A stretch of 13,769 nt of DNA from Patescibacteria group bacterium (GTDB taxonomy: Bacteria > Patescibacteriota > UBA1384 > JAGGWG01). Location of the stretch: positions 1-13,769 of the forward strand of contig JAQVDI010000013.1 in assembly GCA_028698375.1 (NCBI GenBank). The letters are read 5' to 3'. Within the stretch, counting starts at the first letter, position 1, and each line of letters opens with the position of its first letter. The translations under genes were made by a program, and so were the position numbers. Below the pieces are notes generated by a model. It saw only the letters and a list, made by a program, of their open reading frames with translations. It searched no databases and was not told the DNA's origin. Below, piece by piece: positions 6,980 through 12,850 of this stretch.

Positions 6980-7366
6980 ATGTTAAGAATCGGTGGTAAG
7001 GATTTACCTAAAGAAAAACATATAGAAATTGCCTTAACTGAAATTTTGGGTATTGGTAAAACACGTTCCCAAGAAATTTTAGTTGTGTCGAACATTGATC
7101 CGACTACAAAAACCAAAGATTTAACAGAAGACGAAGAGAAGAAAATTAGAAATTATATTGAAGAAAATTATAAGATTGAAGCGGATTTACGTTTGGAGGT
7201 TGATCGTAATATCAGAAGGTTAAAAGATATTAATTCTTATCGGGGGATGCGTCATTTGCGAGGTTTGCCAACGCGCGGTCAACGAACCAGGACCAATAGT
7301 CGCACCCGTAAAGGTAAAAAAATAACTGTTGGTAGCGGGCATAAAAAAGCACCAACTGCTAAATAA
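6980..7366 (+). CDS. rpsM: 30S ribosomal protein uS13
   Basis: uS13 forms intersubunit bridges in the head of the small subunit and contacts P-site tRNA through its tail. The 128-residue protein contains the helix-turn segment EILGIGKTRSQEIL, the central NIRRLKDINSYRGMRHLRGL and the basic tail PTRGQRTRTNSRTRKGKK. Length and order are normal. The upstream gap (6945-6979) is a TTTTTAA-type A/T repeat with no ribosome binding site. Confidence 0.96.
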   Translation: MLRIGGKDLPKEKHIEIALTEILGIGKTRSQEILVVSNIDPTTKTKDLTEDEEKKIRNYIEENYKIEADLRLEVDRNIRRLKDINSYRGMRHLRGLPTRGQRTRTNSRTRKGKKITVGSGHKKAPTAK

Positions 7367-7504
7367 ATATTAAATCACAAACATCAAATAGCAAACAAAT
7401 ATAAAATTAAAATGATTAAAATCTAAAACATTTCGCAAATGATAAATTGGAATTTAGATATTGTTTGAGATTTGTAACTTGTAATTTGTAATTTAAGTAA
7501 TGTT
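7367..7504. repeat. Structured heptamer-repeat gap before rpsK
   Basis: The left side reads in 7-base units AAATCAC, AAACATC, AAATAGC, AAACAAA (7372-7399); the right side has TTTGTAA, CTTGTAA, TTTGTAA (7471-7491), roughly the complement. The two sides can pair as a long imperfect stem (about 7385-7408 with 7451-7474). Nested inside are ATCTAAA/TTTAGAT (7421-7427 and 7453-7459) and a perfect CATTT-CGC-AAATG hairpin (7429-7441). A weak promoter-like pair, TTGAGA (7465-7470) and TAATTT (7489-7494) with an 18-base spacer, could start transcription a few bases before rpsK; this is tentative. Confidence 0.5.
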
Positions 7505-7936
7505 ATGGGAAAAATGAGAGTTAAACAAGCCGAAGGAGAAAAGGGAGCTGCTGGAAAAGCGGTAACCCCAGTTAAACGTTTTCGTAAAAAAGTAGCAGAG
7601 GGTAATTTTTATATTCAAAGTACATTTAATAATACCATTGTGAGTTTAACGGATAAAAAAGGGAATTTATTGTTTTGGTCAAGTGCCGGTAAAGTAGGAT
7701 TCCGTGGTGCTAAGCAAGGTACCCCATATGCGGCTAGCGTGGTAGCTAATTCTGTTGCTGAAGCTGGTAAAAATGCGGGGTTACAAAGTGCAGTAATTTT
7801 CATTAAAGGTTTAGGCCAAGGTAGAGACCAAGCCTTACGGACTATTGTTAGTGCTGGTTTTGAAATTATAGAGATTAAAGATACCACTCCTGCCCCACAT
7901 AATGGTCCAAGAGCAAAAAAAATACGTCGAGTGTAA
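7505..7936 (+). CDS. rpsK: 30S ribosomal protein uS11
   Basis: uS11 is in the platform of the small subunit near the mRNA exit. The core contains YIQSTFNNTIVSLTDKKGN, SSAGKVGFRGAKQGTPYAA, and the C-terminal DTTPAPHNGPRAKKIRRV. The usual HNGCR is HNGPR here. Length is 143 residues with a basic N-terminal extension of about 15 residues. I took the ATG at 7505; the ATG at 7514 is an alternative that would remove three residues. Identity is certain, the start slightly less so. Confidence 0.95.
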   Translation: MGKMRVKQAEGEKGAAGKAVTPVKRFRKKVAEGNFYIQSTFNNTIVSLTDKKGNLLFWSSAGKVGFRGAKQGTPYAASVVANSVAEAGKNAGLQSAVIFIKGLGQGRDQALRTIVSAGFEIIEIKDTTPAPHNGPRAKKIRRV

Positions 7937-7950
7937 ATTTAAATAATATT

Positions 7951-8667
7951 ATGGCAGATGATCAAGCTGTAGAAACACCTGTACAATCAGAAGAAACAAG
8001 CGCTAGCTCCAATTCTAGTTCAAAAGGTGCTGGTTTGAGATTTATAAAATCAAAAGGTGTCTGTCGCAAATGTCGTCGGGTTGGAATGAAATTATTTCTA
8101 AAAGGTGATCGTTGCGCCGCTGCTAAATGTAGTTTTACCAATCGTTCTTATGCCCCAGGTCAACATGGTCAAAAAAGAAGTCGAATTTCTGATTATGGTC
8201 GCCATTTAATTGAAAAACAAAAATTGTCTTATGTCTATGGTCTTAATGAAAGACAATTAAGAACTTTAGTTTCAAAAGCTTCTAAATTACAAGAAAATAC
8301 TGAAGAAAAAATTGTGCAATTGTTAGAAACAAGATTAGACAGTATGATTTTTGTTTTAGGTTGGGCGAGATCAAAACAAGAAGCCAGAAAAGCAGTTGTT
8401 GCCGGTCATTTTTTGGTTAATAATAAAAAAGTTACTAAGCCTGGTTATAATGTGCGAGAAAATGATGAGATTATGATTAGCGATCGTGCACTTAAATCTA
8501 AATTGTTTATTGAAACTATAATGCCTTTAGCAAAAGAAAGACAGATTCCTGCTTGGATTAAAAAAACTGAAGAAACTAAGGCTAAAATGATTCGTTTGCC
8601 CAAAATAGATGAAGTTAATATCTTCAATATTCAATTGCCGTTAGTAATTGAATTTTATAGTCGTTAA
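7951..8667 (+). CDS. rpsD: 30S ribosomal protein uS4, zinc-binding type
   Basis: uS4 is a primary 16S rRNA binder and lies at the mRNA entry channel. Four N-terminal cysteines (C38, C41, C55, C60) indicate the zinc-binding form. YAPGQHGQKR and the S4 RNA-binding domain (RLDSMIFVLGWARSKQEARK, then AGHFLVNNKKV) follow. An acidic and Ser-rich leader of about 25 residues precedes the zinc site and is not a usual part of the family; together with the rest it gives 238 residues against about 200. Tandem stops TAA TAA end it. Confidence 0.96.
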   Translation: MADDQAVETPVQSEETSASSNSSSKGAGLRFIKSKGVCRKCRRVGMKLFLKGDRCAAAKCSFTNRSYAPGQHGQKRSRISDYGRHLIEKQKLSYVYGLNERQLRTLVSKASKLQENTEEKIVQLLETRLDSMIFVLGWARSKQEARKAVVAGHFLVNNKKVTKPGYNVRENDEIMISDRALKSKLFIETIMPLAKERQIPAWIKKTEETKAKMIRLPKIDEVNIFNIQLPLVIEFYSR

Positions 8668-8687
8668 TAAAAAACTAATTTTTAATT

Positions 8688-9653
8688 ATGGAAATTCCTT
8701 TACCTAAAATTGTTCAAACAAAAAAAACCGATTATCTTGGTATTTTTGAAATTAGCCCGCTTTACCCTGGTTATGGTGTTACTGTTGCTAACTCTATGCG
8801 CAGAGTTCTTCTTTCTTCTCTGGCTGGTTACGCGGTTGATCGCGTTAAAATTGATGGGATTGATCATGAATTTTCAACTTTGGAAGGTATGAAAGAAGAC
8901 GTTTTGGCCTTTTTGTTAACTTTAAAAAACTTAAGAGTTAAACTGATCTCTGGAGATGAAGCTACTTTGTCTCTTGATGCTAAAGGACCAAAAGAGATAA
9001 AAGCACGAGATATAAAGACTCCTTCTAATGTTGAGATTCTTAATCCAGATTTAGTTTTAATGACTCTTAATAAAGAAGGAAAAATAAAAGCGGAAATTCA
9101 CATTAAAAAAGGTATTGGTTACGTAACTCAAGAAGAAAAATTGGAAGATGAAAAATTAAATGGTAGTGAACGCAGTATTGGTGAAATTCTTTTAGATAGT
9201 ATTTATTCTCCAGTGCTTAAAGTCAATTTTGAAACTGGTTATGTTCAAGTTGGTCGTCGTACTGATTTTGACAAAGTTACTTTAACAATAGAAACTGATG
9301 GTTCAATAGATTCAAAAGACGCGGTTATGTCCGCAGCAAAAATTTTAGCTGATCATTTTGCCGTTTTAGCTGAAATTAAAAAAGAAGAGAAAGTAACAGT
9401 TGATGTGGAAAAAGGGCCTAAGCTAAAAGCAGAAAAAAAAGAAAAAGCAGTAGCTGATGAAAAAAAGAAGACAATTGCTGAATTAAACTTATCAACAAGA
9501 ACAGCAAATGCCTTAATGAATAATAATATTAAAACTGTGTCGGGATTATTACGTTTGAGTGAAGAAAAGTTGATTAATTTAGAGGGTCTGGGGGAAAAGG
9601 GTGCCAAGGAAATTTTAGCTAAATTGAAAAAATTAGGTTTAATTGAAAAATAA
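8688..9653 (+). CDS. rpoA: RNA polymerase alpha subunit
   Basis: Alpha dimerises to nucleate RNA polymerase assembly. The N-terminal domain (about 1-230) contains the dimer signature YGVTVANSMRRVLLSSLAG. A Lys/Glu-rich linker of about 30 residues leads to the C-terminal domain (about 260-321), with LNLSTRTANAL and the helix-hairpin-helix LEGLGEKGAKEI. R271 and N274 match the E. coli R265 and N268 that contact UP-element DNA, so this domain probably retains DNA binding. Length is 321 residues, usual for the family. Its place between rpsD and rplQ is canonical. Confidence 0.97.
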   Translation: MEIPLPKIVQTKKTDYLGIFEISPLYPGYGVTVANSMRRVLLSSLAGYAVDRVKIDGIDHEFSTLEGMKEDVLAFLLTLKNLRVKLISGDEATLSLDAKGPKEIKARDIKTPSNVEILNPDLVLMTLNKEGKIKAEIHIKKGIGYVTQEEKLEDEKLNGSERSIGEILLDSIYSPVLKVNFETGYVQVGRRTDFDKVTLTIETDGSIDSKDAVMSAAKILADHFAVLAEIKKEEKVTVDVEKGPKLKAEKKEKAVADEKKKTIAELNLSTRTANALMNNNIKTVSGLLRLSEEKLINLEGLGEKGAKEILAKLKKLGLIEK

Positions 9654-9666
9654 GTAAATAGAAAAT

Positions 9667-10107
9667 ATGCGTCACCAAAAGAAAGCAATACAATTTAGTC
9701 GTCCTAGAAAAGAAAGCGATCGTTTAGTTCGTAATCTTTTGGCAAACATTATTCTTTATGAAAAGGTTAAAACTACACCTAGCAAAGCGAAAAAATTACG
9801 CGGTAAATTAGATAAGTTAATTAATATCGGTAAAAAAGGTGATCTAGCTAGTTATCGTCAATTGTTATCTTTTTTCTATATTAAAGAACCAGCAAAAAAA
9901 ATAACTGAAGATTTAAGCGTTCGTTATGCAGATAAAACAAGTGGTTTTAGCCGAATAATTCTCTTGGGCAATCGCAAAGGTGATGGCGCTAAAATGGCGA
10001 TTTGGGAATTAGTAGAAGGTAATAAAAAATCAATTGAAAAAGCTGAAACTGAGAATAAGAAAGAAAAGAAATCTGAAGTTAAGATCAAAATTAAAAAGCA
10101 AAAATAA
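9667..10107 (+). CDS. rplQ: 50S ribosomal protein bL17
   Basis: bL17 lies near the exit of the nascent peptide tunnel. The family start MRHQKKAIQFSRPRKESDRL leads into the helix LVRNLLANIILYEKVKTTPS and KAKKLRGKLDKLINIGKKGD. The conserved core ends GFSRIILLGNRKGDGAKMAI, followed by a Lys/Glu-rich tail of about 30 residues. Length is 146 residues, against about 120 in the typical short form. Starts 13 bases after rpoA; tandem stops TAA TAA follow. Confidence 0.96.
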   Translation: MRHQKKAIQFSRPRKESDRLVRNLLANIILYEKVKTTPSKAKKLRGKLDKLINIGKKGDLASYRQLLSFFYIKEPAKKITEDLSVRYADKTSGFSRIILLGNRKGDGAKMAIWELVEGNKKSIEKAETENKKEKKSEVKIKIKKQK

Positions 10108-10112
10108 TAACT

Positions 10113-10562
10113 ATGTCAGAAAAATTACCTCAAGCGACTAAACATATATCGCATTTAAATATTAATAGAGATTGGTATCTTTTTGATGCGAGTGATTATC
10201 GTCTCGGTCGATTAGCTGCCATTATTGCTTCTCTTTTGATCGGTAAGAAAAAAGCAAATCAAAGTCCTCATTTAGATATGGGAGATGGGGTAGTTGTTGT
10301 TAACGCTGGCCGTATCAAAGTTACGGGTCGCAAAAAAGATGCTAAAATTTATTATCGTCATAGCGGCTATATTGGCAATTTAAAAGCTGAAAAATTAAGT
10401 GAACTTTTAAAGCGAGATTCTAGAGAGGTAATAAAAAAAGCAGTTAAAAATATGCTCCCTAAAAATAGGCATCAAGATGATAGAATGCGTCGTTTAAGAG
10501 TTTTCAAAGGAGTAAAACACGATTTAAAAGAAGTGATATTCAAAAAAATTGAAGATAAATAA
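10113..10562 (+). CDS. rplM: 50S ribosomal protein uL13
   Basis: uL13 is an early-assembly protein of the large subunit. The family is recognised from RDWYLFDASDYRLGRLAAII, the GKKKANQSPHLDMGD loop with VVVVNAGRIKVTGRK, the YYRHSGY motif and the AVKNMLPKNR helix. Length is 149 residues, normal. It is six bases after rplQ and six bases before rpsI; the rplM-rpsI pair joining directly after rplQ, without truA in between, is compact. Confidence 0.96.
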   Translation: MSEKLPQATKHISHLNINRDWYLFDASDYRLGRLAAIIASLLIGKKKANQSPHLDMGDGVVVVNAGRIKVTGRKKDAKIYYRHSGYIGNLKAEKLSELLKRDSREVIKKAVKNMLPKNRHQDDRMRRLRVFKGVKHDLKEVIFKKIEDK

Positions 10563-10567
10563 ATATT

Positions 10568-10981
10568 ATGGTTAAAACAACAATTTCTAAAACTAGGTAT
10601 ATCGAAGGTATCGGTCGTCGCAAAGAAGTGGTGGCTAGAGTGAGACTATTTAAAGGTACAGGTAGATTTTTGATTAATAATCAAAAAGCGGAAAATTATT
10701 TTTCTGATGTTATTAAAAGTAAAGAAATTTTGAATATGCCTTTTGTTATGACAGCTAATGTGGATAAATTTGATGTTTTTGTAAAGGTTTATGGAGGGGG
10801 CAAAAATGCTCAAGTTGATGCTATTATATTAGGTCTTGGACGAGCACTTTTAAAAATGGATGAAACTTTAAAACCAACTTTGCGTAAAAATGGTTTTTTG
10901 ACTCGTGATCCTCGTCAAAAAGAAAGAAAAAAACCTGGTTTAAAAGGTGCCCGCAAAGCTCCACAGTGGTCAAAGAGGTAA
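10568..10981 (+). CDS. rpsI: 30S ribosomal protein uS9
   Basis: uS9 is in the head of the small subunit; its C-terminal Arg tail touches P-site tRNA. The sequence shows YIEGIGRRKEVVARVRLFKG, the VKVYGGGKNAQVDAIILGLGRAL region, DPRQKERKKPGLKGARKAPQ and the terminal SKR. Length is 137 residues, normal. It is the last gene before the terminator at 11021-11050. Confidence 0.97.
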   Translation: MVKTTISKTRYIEGIGRRKEVVARVRLFKGTGRFLINNQKAENYFSDVIKSKEILNMPFVMTANVDKFDVFVKVYGGGKNAQVDAIILGLGRALLKMDETLKPTLRKNGFLTRDPRQKERKKPGLKGARKAPQWSKR

Positions 10982-10983
10982 AA

Positions 10984-11020
10984 TTGGAATTTGGGAACTG
11001 GAATATGGAACATGGAACAT
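10984..11020. repeat. TGGAAYA heptamer tract
   Basis: Directly after rpsI, five successive units of about seven bases can be read: TTGGAAT, TTGGGAAC, TGGAATA, TGGAACA, TGGAACA. The last two are identical. It lies between the rpsI stop and the terminator. Confidence 0.6.
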
Positions 11021-11050
11021 AAAAAGGCGGCTTAAGAAAGTCGCTTTTTT
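11021..11050 (+). terminator. Intrinsic terminator after rpsI
   Basis: GCGGCTT (11027-11033) pairs with AAGTCGC (11038-11044) around an AAGA loop with one G-U pair, and the flanking A run and T run extend the stem. The T tract at 11045-11050 completes an intrinsic terminator that closes the ribosomal cluster. The A run on the other side means it could also act from the opposite strand. Confidence 0.8.
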
Positions 11051-11086
11051 CCTTGTTTCTTTTTTCTTTTTCCTCTATTCTAAATT

Positions 11087-11117
11087 GAGATTCTGAATCA
11101 AGTTCGGAATGACAAAT
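11087..11117. repeat. Dispersed palindromic repeat, half copy (before rbfA)
   Basis: Hairpin arms ATTCTGA (11090-11096) and TCGGAAT (11104-11110), followed by GACAAAT. It matches the right half of the element at 12079-12142 at 25 of 31 positions, and several differences keep the stem pairing. It ends 10 bases before the rbfA start codon. Confidence 0.6.
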
Positions 11118-11127
11118 AATTTTTTTT

Positions 11128-11457
11128 ATGATTGACCGAATGGATCGAATTAATTCTCAAGTGCAAGAAATTGTGAGCCGTTTTTTTAATGAACATCGTG
11201 ATTTATTTCTGCCGGTGATTTTAACAATAACACAAGTAATGGTGACTCGTGATTTACAACATTGTCAGGTTTGGGTTGGAGCAGTTGGCGCAATGAATGA
11301 GACTGAGTTGAAAAAAAAATTAGAAAATTTACGTCGTGATCTTCAATCAGAAATTGGTGATAAAGTTACTTTTAAATTTACGCCAATTGTAGAATTTATT
11401 ATTGACCACTCCGGTGAAAAAGCCCAACATATTGAGGAACTATTAAAGGAAAAATAA
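11128..11457 (+). CDS. rbfA: Ribosome-binding factor A
   Basis: RbfA binds the immature 30S subunit near helix 1 of 16S rRNA and helps its final maturation. The 109-residue protein has the single KH-like fold layout: RINSQVQEIVSRFFNE helix, PVILTITQVMVTRDLQHCQVWVG strands (family VTxVxVSxDLxxAxVYVS), KLENLRRDLQSEIGDKVTF, and PIVEFIIDHSGEKAQHIEEL (family PELxFxxDxSxExxxxI). Length is typical of a short RbfA. An AATAAT at 11115-11120 lies close enough to the ATG that transcription could start at or next to it. Sequence similarity in the family is low, so I am fairly, not fully, sure. Confidence 0.87.
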   Translation: MIDRMDRINSQVQEIVSRFFNEHRDLFLPVILTITQVMVTRDLQHCQVWVGAVGAMNETELKKKLENLRRDLQSEIGDKVTFKFTPIVEFIIDHSGEKAQHIEELLKEK

Positions 11458-11458
11458 C

Positions 11459-11488
11459 TTGATTTTTTCTAATTTTCTATTATTATAC
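11459..11488 (+). promoter_or_regulatory. Putative promoter of the structured RNA
   Basis: TTGATT (11459-11464) is followed after 16 bases by TATTAT (11481-11486), or after 18 by TTATAC (11483-11488). The predicted transcript start (about 11493-11496) coincides with the first base of the 8-bp closing stem of the RNA at 11496. Confidence 0.55.
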
Positions 11489-11493
11489 ATTTA

Positions 11494-11660
11494 TCTATCC
11501 GGTTAGCCTGATTAGTGGTTGGTACTTGCCATGGCATCTGCCTAAATTGATCGGGAGTAACTACCGGATATTTCAGAGGTCCAGCCCCAGGGCTGGTGGT
11601 GCTGTCGCGGATGCGCGCACCAATACCTCAGCGTCATACCTTCGGGCTATGACGGTTTTT
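11494..11660 (+). ncRNA. Structured RNA of unknown family (sRNA or leader)
   Basis: This 167-base stretch is 55% G+C in surroundings of about a third G+C and has no coding frame. Domain 1 is closed by the perfect 8-bp stem TATCCGGT (11496-11503) with ACCGGATA (11563-11570), and inside it CCTGATTAGT (11507-11516) pairs with ATTGATCGGG (11546-11555), including G-U pairs. Domain 2 is a three-way junction: GAGGT (11576-11580) with ACCTC (11625-11629) encloses the hairpins CCAGCC/GGCTGG (11581-11596) and GGTGC/GCACC (11598-11621, with inner CGC-GGAT-GCG). A terminator completes it. I found no SRP, RNase P, tmRNA, 5S, T-box or common riboswitch signature. It could be an independent sRNA or an attenuator for the membrane protein-pheST genes. 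Confidence 0.7.
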
Positions 11661-11667
11661 ATTTTTT
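11632..11667 (+). terminator. UUCG-capped intrinsic terminator
   Basis: CGTCATA (11632-11638) pairs perfectly with TATGACG (11648-11654). The stem continues as CC-TTCG-GG with a stable UUCG tetraloop and one bulged C. The T-rich tract 11656-11667 follows. It ends the structured RNA 24 bases before the next gene's start codon. Confidence 0.88.
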
Positions 11668-11678
11668 GCTTTTTCATT

Positions 11679-11684
11679 TATAAT
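11679..11684 (+). promoter_or_regulatory. -10 element consistent with leaderless transcription
   Basis: A perfect TATAAT occupies positions -12 to -7 relative to the GTG at 11691, so transcription would start at the start codon itself. No clear -35 is seen; the T tract of the terminator lies at the -35 distance. Confidence 0.55.
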
Positions 11685-11690
11685 TGATTC

Positions 11691-12047
11691 GTGTCCAAGA
11701 AAATAATTGTTGGTATTTTAGCACTTTTTAGTTTAGCTATTTTAATTAGTCTCATTTTTATTTTTAGAATTGATCCATATACTTTGAGCGTTCAACAATT
11801 GTTATTTTTTATATTTCTAATTTTTGTTATTATTTTTAGTTTAATTTTTTTCGTACAAATTCCCTTAATGAGGAAATGGATGCAGCGCAAAGAAACTCAG
11901 GGGATTATTTTACGTCGTGCGTTTTTGATTTCTTTGTTTTTATCTTTGGTTTTAGCTTTACAAATCTTTGGTGCATTTAGTATATTAGGGGTAGTGCTTT
12001 TGGGTGCGGTATTCTTACTTTTGGAATTTTACTTTAAAAGTCGGTAA
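11691..12047 (+). CDS. Small four-helix membrane protein, function unknown
   Basis: I do not recognise this family. The 118-residue protein starts at GTG (MSKKIIVG) and has four hydrophobic stretches: about 5-25, 37-58, 77-95 and 97-115. The loop between helices 2 and 3 is basic (MRKWMQRKETQGIILRR), so by the positive-inside rule that loop and both termini face the cytoplasm. Helix 4 is followed by KSR. No catalytic motif is visible. A perfect TATAAT sits just before the GTG, and the gene lies between the structured RNA and pheS, both on the same strand. It is AT-rich and Phe/Leu/Ile-rich, so function cannot be inferred from composition. Confidence 0.7.
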   Translation: MSKKIIVGILALFSLAILISLIFIFRIDPYTLSVQQLLFFIFLIFVIIFSLIFFVQIPLMRKWMQRKETQGIILRRAFLISLFLSLVLALQIFGAFSILGVVLLGAVFLLLEFYFKSR

Positions 12048-12078
12048 TGTCAAAAAATTAAAAATTAAAAAAATAAAA
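12048..12078. repeat. ATTAAAA heptamer tract
   Basis: After the membrane protein stop, ATTAAAA-like units repeat (about 12056-12072) directly before the palindromic element. Confidence 0.4.
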
Positions 12079-12142
12079 TGTCATGCTGAATTTATTTCAA
12101 CAGCTCTTAACGAGATCCCGAAACAAATCCGGGATGACAAAT
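12079..12142. repeat. Dispersed palindromic repeat, full copy (before pheS)
   Basis: The ends are inverted: TGTCAT (12079-12084) and ATGACA (12134-12139). The arms 12079-12099 and 12119-12139 are imperfectly complementary, and many of the mismatches are G-U compatible. A smaller perfect stem ATCCCG/CGGGAT lies at 12115-12135. The right half is shared with 11087-11117. It ends about 13 bases before the pheS ATG. Confidence 0.65.
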
Positions 12143-12152
12143 TAAACAAATT

Positions 12153-12845
12153 ATGAACGGCTCAATTCATCCTTTAACTATTTTTGAACGTAAAGCAGTC
12201 AATTTTTTTGATTCGTTAGGATTTGAAGTTGTTGAAGGCGAAGAAATTACCACCACTTGGTATAACTTTGATTCTTTACGTATGCCTAAATGGCATCCAG
12301 CACGTGATGCTCAAGACACTTTTTATACGACTGATGGAAAGGTTTTGCGTACGCACACATCAGCCATGCAAGTAAAAGCCATGGAAAATAGAAAACCACC
12401 AGTTAGAATTATTGTTCCGGGCAGGGTTTTCCGCAATGAAGCAACTGATGCCTCCCACGAAGCTAATTTGTATCAATTAGAAGGATTTGTTGTTGATAAA
12501 AATATTCAAATGACTCATTTAGTTGGAACATTAAAAAGTTTTGTTAAAGAAATCTATGGTGAAAAAACTCAAGTTAAATTTGTGCCATCATATTTTCCTT
12601 TTGTGGAACCGGGAATTGAAATGTTGATTAAATTTCCTGGTAATGGGAATTGGCTAGAAATGCTTGGCGCTGGTATGGTTCATCCTGAAGTCTTGAAAAA
12701 TATGGGAGTTGATCCTAAATTTTATAGTGGTTTTGCTTTTGGAATGGGGATGGATCGTTTTACTATGTTGGCTAGTGAGATTCCAGATATCCGTTTAATT
12801 TATAAGGGTGATTTAAGATTTTTGAAACAGTTTAAAAATAATTAG
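12153..12845 (+). CDS. pheS: Phenylalanyl-tRNA synthetase alpha, catalytic core only
   Basis: PheS holds the class II active site that activates Phe and charges tRNA-Phe. Motif 1 region GSIHPLTIFERKAVNFF is at the very N-terminus (3-19). It is followed by HPARDAQDTFY, RTHTSAMQ, motif 2 with VFRNEATDASHEANLYQLEG, the Phe-pocket segment PSYFPFVEPG, GAGMVHPEVL and motif 3 GMGMDRFTML. The length is 230 residues, against about 330-350 normally: the N-terminal coiled-coil tRNA-binding domain (about 85-100 residues) is absent. An in-frame TGA at 12135-12137 shows it is not hidden upstream. pheT starts five bases after the stop. Confidence 0.95.
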   Translation: MNGSIHPLTIFERKAVNFFDSLGFEVVEGEEITTTWYNFDSLRMPKWHPARDAQDTFYTTDGKVLRTHTSAMQVKAMENRKPPVRIIVPGRVFRNEATDASHEANLYQLEGFVVDKNIQMTHLVGTLKSFVKEIYGEKTQVKFVPSYFPFVEPGIEMLIKFPGNGNWLEMLGAGMVHPEVLKNMGVDPKFYSGFAFGMGMDRFTMLASEIPDIRLIYKGDLRFLKQFKNN

Positions 12846-12850
12846 TTATT

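Noticed and set aside
11496..11570. 75-base domain with an acceptor-like 7-8 bp stem and an AGTGGTTGGTA stretch, resembling a tRNA
   Set aside because: There is no T-arm with TTCRA, the would-be T-stem has two mismatches in five, and no anticodon arm fits; the best inner pairing is one long stem instead of a cloverleaf.
11598..11620. GGTGGTGCTGTCGCGG region as a T-box antiterminator before pheS
   Set aside because: The conserved AGGGTGGNACCGCG word is not present (extra bases and lost ACC), no Phe specifier loop is evident, and the sequence folds into its own hairpin.
11611..11652. Possible leader peptide of 13 residues (MRAPIPQRHTFGL) overlapping the terminator
   Set aside because: It has a single Phe codon, no ribosome binding site, and its bases are explained by the hairpin and terminator stems, so an attenuation peptide for pheST is not supported.
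12048..12152. Hidden N-terminal domain of PheS upstream of the ATG
   Set aside because: An in-frame TGA at 12135-12137 and the palindromic repeat occupy this interval; no coiled-coil coding frame is present.
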